Below, piece by piece: positions 11,618 to 22,682 of a stretch of DNA of 64,000 nucleotides. The stretch is from Apostichopus japonicus (Eukaryota > Echinodermata > Holothuroidea > Aspidochirotida > Stichopodidae). Position numbers and translations under genes: made by a program. The stretch covers positions 20,296,303 to 20,360,302 of the forward strand of contig NC_092581.1 in assembly GCF_037975245.1 (NCBI RefSeq). The letters are read 5' to 3'. The notes beneath the pieces were generated by a model. It made no database searches. It was not told where the DNA came from and saw only the letters and a program-made list of their open reading frames with translations. The stretch's first letter is position 1. Every line of letters starts with the position of its first letter.

Positions 11618-11638
11618 GAGCCGTGCAAGGCACGGCTC
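11618..11638. repeat. Perfect 9-bp hairpin in dispersed repeat
   Basis: GAGCCGTGC, loop AAG, GCACGGCTC. The surrounding 11,591-11,645 recurs in reverse complement at 60,210-60,285 in gene 3, where the hairpin is degraded. Probably part of a small mobile repeat. It is not a histone-type stem-loop and no U run follows. Confidence 0.5.
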
Positions 11639-11699
11639 TTGCAGGTAATTTGGAACTTTTATAGATGATGAAAAACAGACAATTGAGCAATGTAAAGTA

Positions 11700-12230
11700 A
11701 CAAATAAAGTTGAAGACAAGCAGTACAAAATTTTGGGTGGTTGCCCCCACCCTGCCGAGATGTACCCTTAAGCTAAGAAAAAAATTGTAAAAATAAAACA
11801 TTAGTTCCCGGTGACTGGACTATTCCACAGAGGAGGACAATTCCAATGGGGTTTTACTCACAAGTCCTCTAGCCACCGGGTTCCTAAACAAGGGGCCCCC
11901 TCCCTCTGCTAGGGCTGAAGCCTCCTCCTAGTTTAAAAAATCTTAAGTATCTAGGAACTTTTAAGATTATTGTTAACGTTAATTTTATGCACTATTTATT
12001 TATATAAGAGGTGGTGGATTAGAGGATCAAGAAGAAGGGTGTTTCTCAAGGATTTTGTTGTTTGCAAATAATTAGCTGTTCAAAAATTGGTAAAGAGTTT
12101 GCTGCTTCAAGGAGCTTTCTAGTGGCGATATAGCTAGGGATATTAAGGCAAATTCTAAGGGGTTTAATATTAATTATGTTTAATTGAGAAATTTGGGATT
12201 TATTACAGCTAAGGAGGCAGATACTGCCAT
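11700..12230. other. Intron stretch without recognised feature
   Basis: There are short runs of possible decayed coding sequence but no clear family, RNA gene or repeat. Confidence 0.4.
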
Positions 12231-12410
12231 AAGTAATGATTGGTTTGATTTTTTAATTATCTGTGATGATAGTTATTTAGGAGAGTCAGGCGATCTGCGA
12301 CCAGGTTGGCTACAGTAGAGATATGGATCATCATAATTGTAGTTTATTTGGTGCAGGATTTGGAGGAATATTAGGGCAAACTTCTCTTTTGATGCATAAC
12401 TGTTATGCAT
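12231..12410 (+). pseudogene. Decayed SRCR exon, partner of 33,971-34,294
   Basis: ATCTGTGATGATAGTT, GATCTGCG, TTGGCTACAG and TTTGGTGCAGGATTTGGAGG align in order with the middle of the intact gene 2 membrane-proximal SRCR exon (CDDSF, CRQLGY, VFGEGYGP). Frameshifts and stops abolish the domain, and neither end with splice sites survives. The left-arm gene has lost this domain. Confidence 0.55.
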
Positions 12411-13006
12411 TTAGATACAGGTAACCCATGGAAGCGGTTTCCCACAGTTCCTTTTAATTTGTCAGTCATTAATCCAGAGAAGAAAATATTTCTACAAGAA
12501 AGATACATTTTTAGGAATTTTTTAGTACAGAGAACTTTGACAGCTACCTTAACAAATATTCCAAATTTATCAGGATCAAGTATATATCAACAAGGAGATT
12601 ATCATAGCCTAAGTAAAGCTGTTGAAGAGCATATGCCCAGATGACATCCCGGCCCCCTTCTGTGATCCAACTTCCTGGAGTAGTGGAAACTTTAGCCAGT
12701 CAAAATATTTTACATTCAATCAACTATATATCGAGTTAGGTACAAGATATTGAGATGAGGTTTTCAACTAACAGTGTGAAATACATTTTTCTTCAATATA
12801 AGTTAACATCATTGTCACCAGTGTGGAAGCAGGAATGGTTGCAACAATATCACGCCTGCCTCTTAACTCTCTTTAAATTGTTGGTCGTGTTCAAAGCATT
12901 TGCAGATGGGGGGAAATTATGAAACTTGAGAAATAGTATCGAGCCACTTGGCTAGTATCTTTTGAATTTCTCAAACTTTAAAATTCCTTGATTATATCTA
13001 TCGTAG

Positions 13007-13566
13007 GTGTTATCGTGTTCTTTCCTGTGATCATCGTGATCGTGATCGTCATCGTGAGAATTGGCATTGTTAGCTGCTTCATTTGCTGTTTCTGTGCATG
13101 TACGAGATCAGGCACCAGGCAAAGATCAGGAGCTGTTGCTATAAGACTTTATCAAATGAACAGAGTGCCAGCAGCCATACCATCTGGTGTGACAAGTCAG
13201 ATTATTGGAGATCCCAACCCACCAGCATCCAGCCTGGTCATGTCTAGCCCTTCTATGATGTATGCACGTTCAAGTGCTCAAATTACCCCAGTATACCCCC
13301 AACAGAACTACCCTCAGCAACCTTATGCTACACAACCAGTCGTCTTTACGTACCCACTTCAACCAGATCTTTCTACTTCTGCAAATGTTCCATACCCAAC
13401 ACAATCGAGTTCTGCTTCTTCATACACACCACAGCCCGCCATCGCCCCACACCAGCCACATCATCCTGGTCCTAAACCTGACGTCCACCCCCATCAGCTT
13501 ACTGGCAAAGACTTATATCCACAACAGGGTTATCATCCACAGGGGTCAGAGAATGAGCAGGTTTAA
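13007..13566 (+). CDS. SRCR receptor gene 1, last exon: TM and tail
   Basis: This 560-nt exon starts in phase 1 after TATCTATCGTAG and ends at TAA. It encodes one membrane span (about residues 1-24, almost all I/V/F), then a Cys-rich juxtamembrane segment (CFICCFCAC) followed by TRSGTRQR. That pattern is typical of a type I span with positive inside charge and possible palmitoylation. The 145-residue tail is rich in P, Y and Q, with eight YxxQ tetrads (YPQQ, YPQQ, YATQ, YPLQ, YPTQ, YTPQ, YPQQ, YHPQ). Overall it recalls Shisa/WBP1/VOPP1-type proteins. Joined to exons 1 and 2 the protein is 317 residues, probably at the plasma membrane. The tail could instead be a low-complexity linker without signalling role. 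Confidence 0.75.
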
Positions 13567-13699
13567 GCAACACGATACCCACAGTACCAGCATTAGAGTT
13601 TTGTGAACTCACAGAGTGTCGAGTAGTCCAGTAACCGCCACCTGATGATGGCAAGCCTGACATTTAGTTTGCCCCAGCAGGCCTAATATCTAAAGCTAA

Positions 13700-13705
13700 A
13701 ATAAA
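13700..13705 (+). promoter_or_regulatory. Candidate poly(A) signal of gene 1
   Basis: AATAAA 134 nt downstream of the gene 1 stop codon, the first such hexamer after it. The cleavage site itself was not identified. Confidence 0.45.
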
Positions 13706-13719
13706 CCAAGCTCCTCTAT

Positions 13720-15850
13720 CTAGATATATGTTAATGTTCCCTTGGTTACACTGATTCTTGCCAACAAGTTATTTTAGGATACCATACTCTCTGTAACATT
13801 CTATGCTTTGTAAAAATATTTGTAAACCAGACATCTTTATCAAGCAGGTAGAAGACCTGGTATAACAAGTAACTAATCAAAACCCCATGAAGTTACTTCT
13901 GGTGACGTCTAGGTTATTGTACAACCTAATTATACATAACATTTACCATTAAGTTACTTCTGGTAACATCTAGGTTCATGTACAACCTAATTGTATATAA
14001 CATCTGTTCTTAGTACCAGTCTCTTCATAAATGTTGTCATTCAAACATTCCACAAACTATGGGCATGACCCAAAGTTGGGTTAACAAGAATATTTAAGTG
14101 GGTTGATTTCATTTCATTTTTCAGACATTGACAAATTGAATGAGAGTCTTGGAGCTTACAGACGGAGGTATTTTCACTTTTTTTTAGTTGTGTAGTGTTG
14201 TTTAGTTGTTCTGTGTGTGTGGGTGGGGGGGGGGGGGTCATGTGGATCCTGGGTCACTGGCCTTAAGTTTGTGACCGCTAGAAGACTGATTTGAAGTTAC
14301 ATCTTGCTTATACCCTTAAATCATTTCTCGGCTTAATAATCCTGATTTGAATTTCCTGTGCACTTTCAATAGCTGATCATACATAATTTGCAACGCCAGT
14401 ATTCATCTTTGCAACACTGGAAACATCAAAACAATTGAAGTTGAATAGATTTGTCAGTTTTCTCGAGTCAAGTTATCATTGCGGTTATTACATATTGTAC
14501 TACAAAAGAGTTTTAATTTGTTTCCAATGTTTAGTGTGCCTGCCTTCTGTTTTTGCAACTCATCATCTTGCTTAATATTAACGATATTGTTTTACAAACA
14601 ATCCTTTCTGATTAAAAATATCAAAAAATGTGTTATCTTCTTTTTGTTGTATTAAGTCCCCTGACCCACGATGATAACAGATTCATATGTACATGTTGAT
14701 CATCAAAGATCCGATGTGTCTAGTTAAAGATTATCCCCTCTCTGCTCAGTGTGAATAAGTAACATGTAAATGGTGGCCTGCTATCATTAGCAGATGAACT
14801 AATTGGAAAAGTAGTTCAATCAATCCATTAAAAACTTAATACTATTTTATGAACACTGTGTCACATATAGATGCAATTAAGTGTAGCCCTTACCTCTTTT
14901 AGGTACAATATCTACACGTAAACCGAGTTTTAGTCTGACCTTTTGAAGTTTACAGATGTTTAGAAGCCTCTAATACCCTGGTATCAGTAATACAATTTTT
15001 AGAACCAGTCACAAATTAACTTCTTGCTCCAGAGAGGGGGGGGGGGGGGGAAGTGCTGGGAAATATTAGTGTGTTCCTTTCCTTACAATATAATTAATGT
15101 TTTTAATCTTTGCAGGGTATGGCTGTACTAAATATTTGAATCAAGTTTGTGATGTTGACTCTTTTGGTTAAGTGTCATCTTGGTGATGTTGGTGTCTTTA
15201 ATTATTTCACATTATTAATTTTTTCAGTTTTGTAGTATGGATTTCTTTAAATCTATTAGATTACAGAAATGCTATACCTGTTCAAGAAATGGACAGGTCT
15301 TTTTGGTGCTATTTGCATGTTTTCGTTAGATATTTTGGAGGCTGATATGAACATTTGTTATGCAGAATGTTGTGAGTGTCAAGGAGATTGATAGGGAAAT
15401 GTTCTGTATTAATTTTCTGAACCAACTAAAGTCTGGCAATATGTGATTTCCTTTTAAAATTACTCCCTTTCGTTTCCGCTTTATATTTAATGGATGCTGC
15501 TTCATAATCTGGAGACAAAGAATATTTCGATAACAACTTTTAAATCAATAACATGTTGTAAGTAACATATGACAAAGTTTCTGTTTATGTGTGACAGAAC
15601 TTTTCTTGCACCACGCTTAGTTAAAACAGTGGGCATATTTCTACAGGAAATTTCTTAATATTGAGTTTCATTGAGATACCTGTGTTTTGACTATACATTT
15701 TGTACTAAATGCAGCTTTATAGGAATGTAGAAATAGGCTTATTTTCATTTGAGTTTTTAAAAGAAGTGCTTTTGGTAATTAAATATTGGTGTTTACATGC
15801 AATGCTATATTTGAGCGTGTAAATTTAGACCTCTCATGTTTTGGGAAGAA
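13720..15850. other. Left-arm intergenic sequence
   Basis: Mostly the reverse complement of 30,600-32,200 in the right arm, with G tracts near 14,225 and 15,037 (the latter matched by C runs near 31,340). No gene or RNA seen. Confidence 0.5.
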
Positions 15851-16150
15851 TATTTATTAACAGCCTGAGTCAGTTATATAACCTTATTCCTAAGAATACC
15901 TTCATGTTAATGCTATGTTTGATGCCTATTAACTGGGTATTTACTGGGTAATTTATAATACTGCAAGATTATTTATCAACAGGCTGAGTCATTTACAGTA
16001 TATTACCTTATTCCTAAGAATTCCTTCATCATAATGCTATTTTCGATTTCTATTAACTGGGTATTTTATGGCAAGAATATAGATCCACGGGCTGAGTCAC
16101 TATACTTTGTTCCTAAGAATTCCTTAACCTTAATGCTATGTTTAATGTTT
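15850..16150. repeat. Three degenerate repeats of about 115 bp
   Basis: Each unit has CAGCCTGAGTCA-like, CTTATTCCTAAGAAT and CTATTAACTGGGTATTT blocks. The reverse-complement series lies at about 30,300-30,600. Confidence 0.55.
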
Positions 16151-16784
16151 GTTATGAAGGAATTTACCCTCATATCTATTCTGCATTTTGGTGAAGTGCT
16201 TATGATAATCTGCAAAGTATGAGGTGAAACAGTTGATGTAATTTTAACAATTGAAACTGCACATTTTCTTCTTTCCTTCTTTTTAACTTTAGCTTTAATT
16301 TCACTTTCGTTCTTATTTTATTTCTATGGATCACAGTTTTTCCAACTGTTTTCACTCTTGCCATATAATTTGACTAAGTACAATGAAGGACTTCCAATCC
16401 CTGCAATTTTTTTCTGTTTAGACAGTAGTATAATCGTCACCCTCAAAATGTTCTTATTGACACAGTCTTATCTTATTGACACAGTTAATTGTCTCATTGG
16501 ACTCTTATCAATGCCTGGGGAAGACGTTTAGATGGTCAGAGACCTTGATGAGATTATTTTAGAAAACTTAAAGCCGCCTCATGTTACCTAAATTTTAGAC
16601 TACTTCTGATGACCTTCCACAGTTTTTTGTTGTTGATTTAATTGTATGAAAACTTTAGCTTTGTATTCATCAAAGCCTGATAAAAGTAAATAGCTGATAG
16701 GGATTAGCTGTAATGACTTCAGAATTCATTTTAGTTTATGCAGTTCTATAAATCACTTTTGTTGCCTATGATTCCTAATTTTGA

Positions 16785-17505
16785 CATAGTACAGGAATAG
16801 TATATGTGTCAGCACCATAAATACAGCAACTATTGGTAACCTTTGTAATATAGTACTCGCATGTAAGAATAAACACATTAGCAGTAATAACAGTCAAGTG
16901 GAACTGTTAATGAATTTTGAGATATGCTAACATAGTACAGGAATAGTATATGAGTCAGCACCATAAATACAGCAACTATTGGTAACATTTGTAATATAGT
17001 ACTCGCATGTAAGAATAAACACATTAGCAGCAATAACAGTCAAGTGGAACTGTTAATGAATTTTGAGATATGCTAACATAATAGAGGAATAGTAGATGAG
17101 TCAGCACCATAAATACAGCAACTATTGGTAACATTTGTAATATAGTACTCGCATGTAAGAATAAACACATTAGCAGTAATAACAGTCAAGTGGAACTATT
17201 AATGAATTTTGAAATATGCTAACATAGTACAGGAATAGTATATGAGTCAGCACCATAAATACAGCAACTATTGGTAACATTTGTAGTATAGTACTCGCAT
17301 GTAAGAATAAACACATTAGCAGTAATAACAGTCAAGTGGAACTGTTAATGAATTTTGAGATATGCTAACATAGCACAGGAATAGTATATGAGTTAGCACC
17401 ATAAATACAGCAACTAGTGGTAACCTTTGTAATATGTTACATACTCGCATGTAAGAATAAACACATTAGCAGTAATAACAGTCAAGTGGAACTGTTAATG
17501 AATTT
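16785..17505 (+). repeat. 146-bp tandem repeat, 5 copies
   Basis: The unit runs from CATAGTACAGGAATAGTATA through CACCATAAATACAGCAACTA and ACACATTAGCAGTAATAACA to GAGATATGCTAA. Copies are about 95% alike by eye. The right arm has the same array inverted at 28,305-29,500 with about eight copies. Confidence 0.85.
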
Positions 17506-18270
17506 TGTATATTTACCTTATATAAACAATAACTTTAATTAAAAGCTCTTCAAAAGTAACATTTTTCAGTAGGATTAAATCATATTAATTGTTCTTTCAG
17601 CATTGCAACCAAAGTACATTACAGGGACATTTTGCATCTTTTTTATAGTTACATCTGCCGTACTAACAAAAGCAGTTAATACTTTATTTGAAGTAACATT
17701 TCAAATTAAACCTATTCTTTTATTGGATTTTTCCCCCAACATTTCAGCTGTAAAGTAAGTTTTATCCTTTGTATCCTTCAAGCTTTGCCTGTTATTTATC
17801 AATGTTTTCTATGCAATTTATTGTTCCTTAAAACGTAGAAACTAAGATTTGTTGTTTTGAAAATAGATTCTTGTGCTATAATCCAGAAATCATACAGTGT
17901 GGTATTTGTTTTCCTGTGTAATTGCATTTGATATAATAGAGATTGAGTATAAAAATAATCTTTGGCAGCCATGTTGTGGCAACTCCATAGATTTGTAGCA
18001 AGACAAACAATTTGCATTGTCAGCTTGTGCCCTGGAGTGAAAAGAAAAAAAATCAGGAATCGAGAAAAGACAAGAAAACGACTGTTGAAAGTTTACCTCT
18101 CTAAGTCCTGATTAACAGATGAAGTGTACATCAACCTACATTACCTAACACATTGGTAGTCAAGCAGAGCAGATAGAACCAGCTGGATCTATAATTGTTT
18201 TGACCAGGATTTAATATATATAACCAAATAAACCATGACTATACAGGGAGCGGATTAAGGAGCAAATAAC
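17506..18270. other. Left-arm sequence paired with 27,600-28,300
   Basis: Reverse-complement partner of right-arm sequence (for example 17,800-18,020 with 27,785-28,000). A short minus-strand frame is conserved in both, but it has stops and no family. Confidence 0.5.
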
Positions 18271-20100
18271 GGATTATATATGTTTGGAGAACTGATAGTT
18301 GTTAAGGGGTCCCAAGTCTTTGTTGACGTCGGTGATGTTTGACTTAAAACGAAAGATCCGATCAATTTCTTTACGTTTACGTTCAGTAGCGGATTTGAAG
18401 TTCGAGTCAATTAAAATACATTTAAGGTTTATTAAAGAATGACTGAAGATTGAAATATTCGGAAACTGGGAATGCTGCAAAATACACCAAGAATAGATCT
18501 TTTCTGTGATTATTAAAACGTAAGCGGAACCGGGAGCCTGTTTCACCTACACAATTGCCCTCTTTGCAAGTACTGTACACAGTAGGAAATGTAAATAACA
18601 TTAATAAAATCAAAAGACAGGGAAGGGGGTCTTCGACTATAGTCAACATTGGGAATTCTTAACTCGGTGCCTGGGGTAATATGGGGGCATATTTGACATG
18701 GAGGTTTGTCGCAACAGAAATTGCCTGCGGAGGTGGAAACTGAGTAAGGAAGTCTTGAGGAAGTAAGTAGAAATATAAGGTTGGGGGTTGACGAAATGCT
18801 AGCATGGGGGGGGGGGGGGTAAATTAAAAGATTCTTCTACAGGCTGATCGTCTTGGAATACAGCAAATTCCTGTTTGATAGAGCTCATAAAGGATTTGGT
18901 GAGGGGATTGTAACTGGTAACAACCGGAATGCGTGAGTTAGGACATTAGACTTTAATAAGTCCTCACGGCTCAACTTTTCGGCTCTGGAAATACCCTTAT
19001 TAAGTGAAGGGGGTATCCGACGTTCAAGAAATAACCAGTTAAAATGGATACCTGGTGTTTAAAATCACGTGGATTGGAGCAAATGCGTTTAAGTCCAAGG
19101 CATTGGCTGTAAACAATAGAAATCTTGAGATTATGTGGCTGAAACAAGGGCGGCGGAACCGGGGGGGGGCACAGGGGGCACGTGCCCCCCCACTTTTCCT
19201 CAGGTTAAAAATGTGCCCTTTTTCTACATAAAAATTGAGGTGTCTCAAGTTAGCAAGACGCCAGGGAACCAGAATGAACACTCGGGAAGGGCCGTTTCTG
19301 GCCATCTGAGGGGTTTGTAGAACCAAAAATTTTCTAGTACGCTCCGCGCCAACCGATGATGGCGCTCCGCTCAGATAGTCGTGCATACAACTTTGCCAAT
19401 GTTGGCTACGCCCGTGACTTTTAATGAATTTCTGTGGATCAAACTCAAAGCTATTTCGAATGGTAAAAATTTGTTAAGATATTAACAAGAAATAAACTCT
19501 AATTCGGAAGATTCCTACATTAGCAACTAGCATGATTTCACCTCATTTTGTCTCAAAAGAAAACTTGTTCCTTGTTTCCCAATTTGCACATTGGATATTG
19601 CAGTGCTAGTATGCATATTTTCCTTTAGGGGGGGGGGAGGGGGGGGGGCGTTGATGGAGTGATGTGTATACACAAATAAGATAATACAATAAGAGTTACA
19701 AAGGGTCCTAAATATAAGGCTGCATCAGTCCAATCGAATTTCTGCAAAGTGCCCTTTGATGTCGGTGCCCCCCCAGATTAAAAGTGCTTCCGCCGCCCTT
19801 GGGCTGAAAACTAGTAAAGGGTTATAACATATGAATATCAGTGGGCTTATAATAGACCGAAGTGGTTAAGGAATTGCCATCCAACTTGACCAGAACACCT
19901 AGAAATGATATTTGGTGTTTATAATTTTTAATGCTGTCATGAAAAGAATTAACATGTTCAAAGAAAGACTTAAGAGATTCTTCACCATGTGGCCAGACAA
20001 AAAAATATATCTTCAATGTATCTATAATAATGTGATGGCTTTAGAGGAGAAGTGGATAGCATTTTCGCTCGCAGGCGTCCCTGATCTTGAAAAAATATGA
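18271..20100 (-). mobile_element. Penelope-like element relic, left arm
   Basis: Reading the minus strand from 20,016, the frame gives a reverse transcriptase C-terminal part (FFVWPHGEESLKSFFEHVNS, then ISFLGVLVKLDGNSLTTSVY). After the nested MITE at 19,145-19,801 comes a connector. 18,649-18,274 then holds a GIY-YIG endonuclease-like part (CKEGNCVGETGSRFRLRFN, later ATERKRKEIDRIFRFKSNI). RT plus a C-terminal GIY-YIG nuclease is the Penelope layout. Several frameshifts and stops are present and the 5' half of the RT is missing. The right-arm partner is at 26,380-27,580. Confidence 0.8.
19145..19801. mobile_element. hAT-type MITE, 657 bp, in Penelope relic
   Basis: Perfect 14-bp terminal inverted repeats (CAAGGGCGGCGGAA) are flanked by a perfect 8-bp direct repeat, GGCTGAAA, at 19,137-19,144 and 19,802-19,809. 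An 8-bp duplication and CARGGG-like ends are hAT hallmarks. No transposase is encoded. The right arm at 26,655-26,705 is the uninterrupted site, so this insertion came after the arm duplication. Long G/C runs lie next to both ends. Confidence 0.85.
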
Positions 20101-20164
20101 TTGTAATACTGAATGGAGTATAATTACGTACATACTACATACTTGTACATACTTGTGTGTTATT

Positions 20165-22440
20165 GCAAAAAAGAAACCTTTTCTAAAAGTACTTTAATAT
20201 TGTGATCTTATGGGAGCCCAGCTATATATGTATTACATGAAGTATAATGCTATATAGTATAATCATTTTCAAAAATATACTGAAACAAAACATCAAGACA
20301 TCAAGAAGGGACCCCATTCACATTAAAGTTTGAGTAACAAGACCATGAAATTCAAGAACCCTGTTAATGTATAATGTTCCAACATTAACTATGAACACTG
20401 CTACAACCTGGAGATATGGTTGAATGAATGTAACCTATTTTGAGTTGCTGCACCTTCAACTATTCCAGGAAGTTAAATCACCGTCGGGGGTCTGTGACGT
20501 CATATGGGAAAATGCTCTTTGGAAGCTTTTACTTCTGCTATGATAATCTTTTTGTTGATTTATCTTTGTAACCTGATACATTTGGAATGTTTGCATAGCT
20601 GTCAATGTTCTGTGCTTAGAAATCATCAAAATGTATCTTTATTGTAGAAATATTCTATTGCTTGAGTATGTATGATTAAGAAAAAAACATTTTCAACTGA
20701 AGTGCCCTGATGATATCATCCATTCTGCAGATGCATTACCAAATATCATTAAATTATATAAAGTCATATCTTTGCAATGCAGAATGCTACGAGGATGTGG
20801 TTACAATTAGATTCAGAAAAAATTCATCAATGTTGTTCAGCAATCAATTTTAGCCACCAGAAAATACTTTAAAATGGTTGTAAAAGCACCTACACAGATT
20901 TATACTCTGAAAAGCTGTTCCGGTTGCTAGTCTCCTTATGATGACTGAACCAAAATATATAATGATAATACATAAATGATTAAAATATTTTACACAAAAA
21001 GAACATTATAATCCTTGCATGATAGTGAAAAAAAGAATAGGAAGAGAAAGAAAAGAACTAGCAACATTTTTATCACGCATATGGATATTACCAAAATGAA
21101 TGAGTAAAAATCATATCAGCAATTGGTAAACAGCAAATAGTGTTTAGTACTTGTTACCATTGTAATGAAAGTCACACACCAAGGTTTACCAATTGGGGTC
21201 ACATCACTGGTGCTGTGGGTGTAATGTTGTTCACATTTCTCGCCTCCCTCATAACTTCACAAATGTTTCAAATATAGTTACTTAAATACATGTTCATACA
21301 GAGATGTTATACTTGCAATGAACTTCTACCCTTTGATAATTAGGTTGGTTTTAGGAAAATGGAGGCTCTGGTAAGGGCCTGGAATTTGACAACAGGGATA
21401 GTAGAAATTCATCAGAGGGACGGACCACCATCATTGGGAACTTGTTAAGCGGTACCAGTCGATTCAATTGATGTACTGTCTCTATGAGTCTCCATTGATC
21501 TTTCTGAGGGTGTTACAATGTTCACTGTTCTTTCATTCTGTGGCACCGTCGGATTAATTTGTGGTGGTTACAGCTCTGGTGGTTACTCTGAGGAGGGTTC
21601 CAATCAGGTGGAACAGCTTTACTACACTGGGTGGGAGCATAAACTGAATGGTGGATATGGAGGGTAGCAGTTGGTTGAGAAGTTGGACTACAATGGGTGG
21701 GAGCATGAATTGAATGGTAGACATGGAGCTACAACTGCTTGAATGTATGGAGGAACAAATCCCTGTTGCGGATATAGAGTGACAGCTGGTTGCTGTGGGT
21801 ACAGAGCACTTGATGAGTAGGGTAGGTTTGTGGGGGGTTTGCTATGATATGGTATTTTGAAGCATTGGTGGAGGATACATTGAAGGTCAAGATATGACAT
21901 TTGTGTAGGAAGGTAGATCGTGTTCTCCTGGGATCTGGTCAGACAATTATAATGAAGTCAGTTGATGTCGCTCTGCAACAGTTGCTGGTGTTTCTTGCTG
22001 GGGTGCTGCACCCTTATTCACATCCATATTGAGAAGATGTAACTAATGATCAAGGTGACAACGATTGATGCAACCGATCTTCAATGGGGATTATCTAGAA
22101 AAACTAAACAAAACGTAAAGACATAAATGATTGAGCAGTAGCAACGAAATTTGGTTAGGGTACAAAACTTCAAGCTTATTTATTGATTTTTCAACATTGC
22201 ACTGGTTTTACCATAACTATCCCTTTTTAATGCAAAATATATTAAGTGAGGATGATCTAGAAAAACTACACAAAAAGTAGAGATATAAATCATTGAACAG
22301 TATCAATAAAATTGGTTAGGTACACAAATTCAAGCTTATTTATTGATTTTGGTTGCTTCTTTTTTTTACATTTTGTTTTTCAACATTGCACTGTTTTTAC
22401 CATAACCATTCCTTTTTAATGCAATATACATTAATTGTCG
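20165..22440 (-). pseudogene. Segmental copy with decayed tail exon
   Basis: Direct duplicate of 1,260-3,340. It holds a minus-strand tail-like frame at 21,900-21,688 (PYHSKPPTNLPYSSSALYPQ, then TLYPQQGFVPPY) and, at about 22,035-21,945, the MDVNKGA to HQLTSL frame ending in TAA. 22,246-22,420 is a diverged second copy of 22,090-22,245. No SRCR or TM exon accompanies it. Confidence 0.5.
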
Positions 22441-22682
22441 CTCTGAACTAAATATTGGAGCATCCTGTTGAACCTGTAGGAGGAGTCTTAATGAATGTAA
22501 TACCAGTGTTTACATTTTGTCATCCATATTGTATACATGATGTGTCAGATCGGTAAAAGCTGCACCACTTATTAAGATGCCATACAAACACCAGACCAGC
22601 AAAGGGTCAAACACCAGTATATATGCACCAAACAAATATCAATTTCAATGCACCTCAACTTCATTTTGTAATTAATCACACA

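Noticed and set aside
11618-11638. Transcription terminator or histone stem-loop
   Set aside because: No U run or histone consensus. It is a eukaryotic intron repeat.
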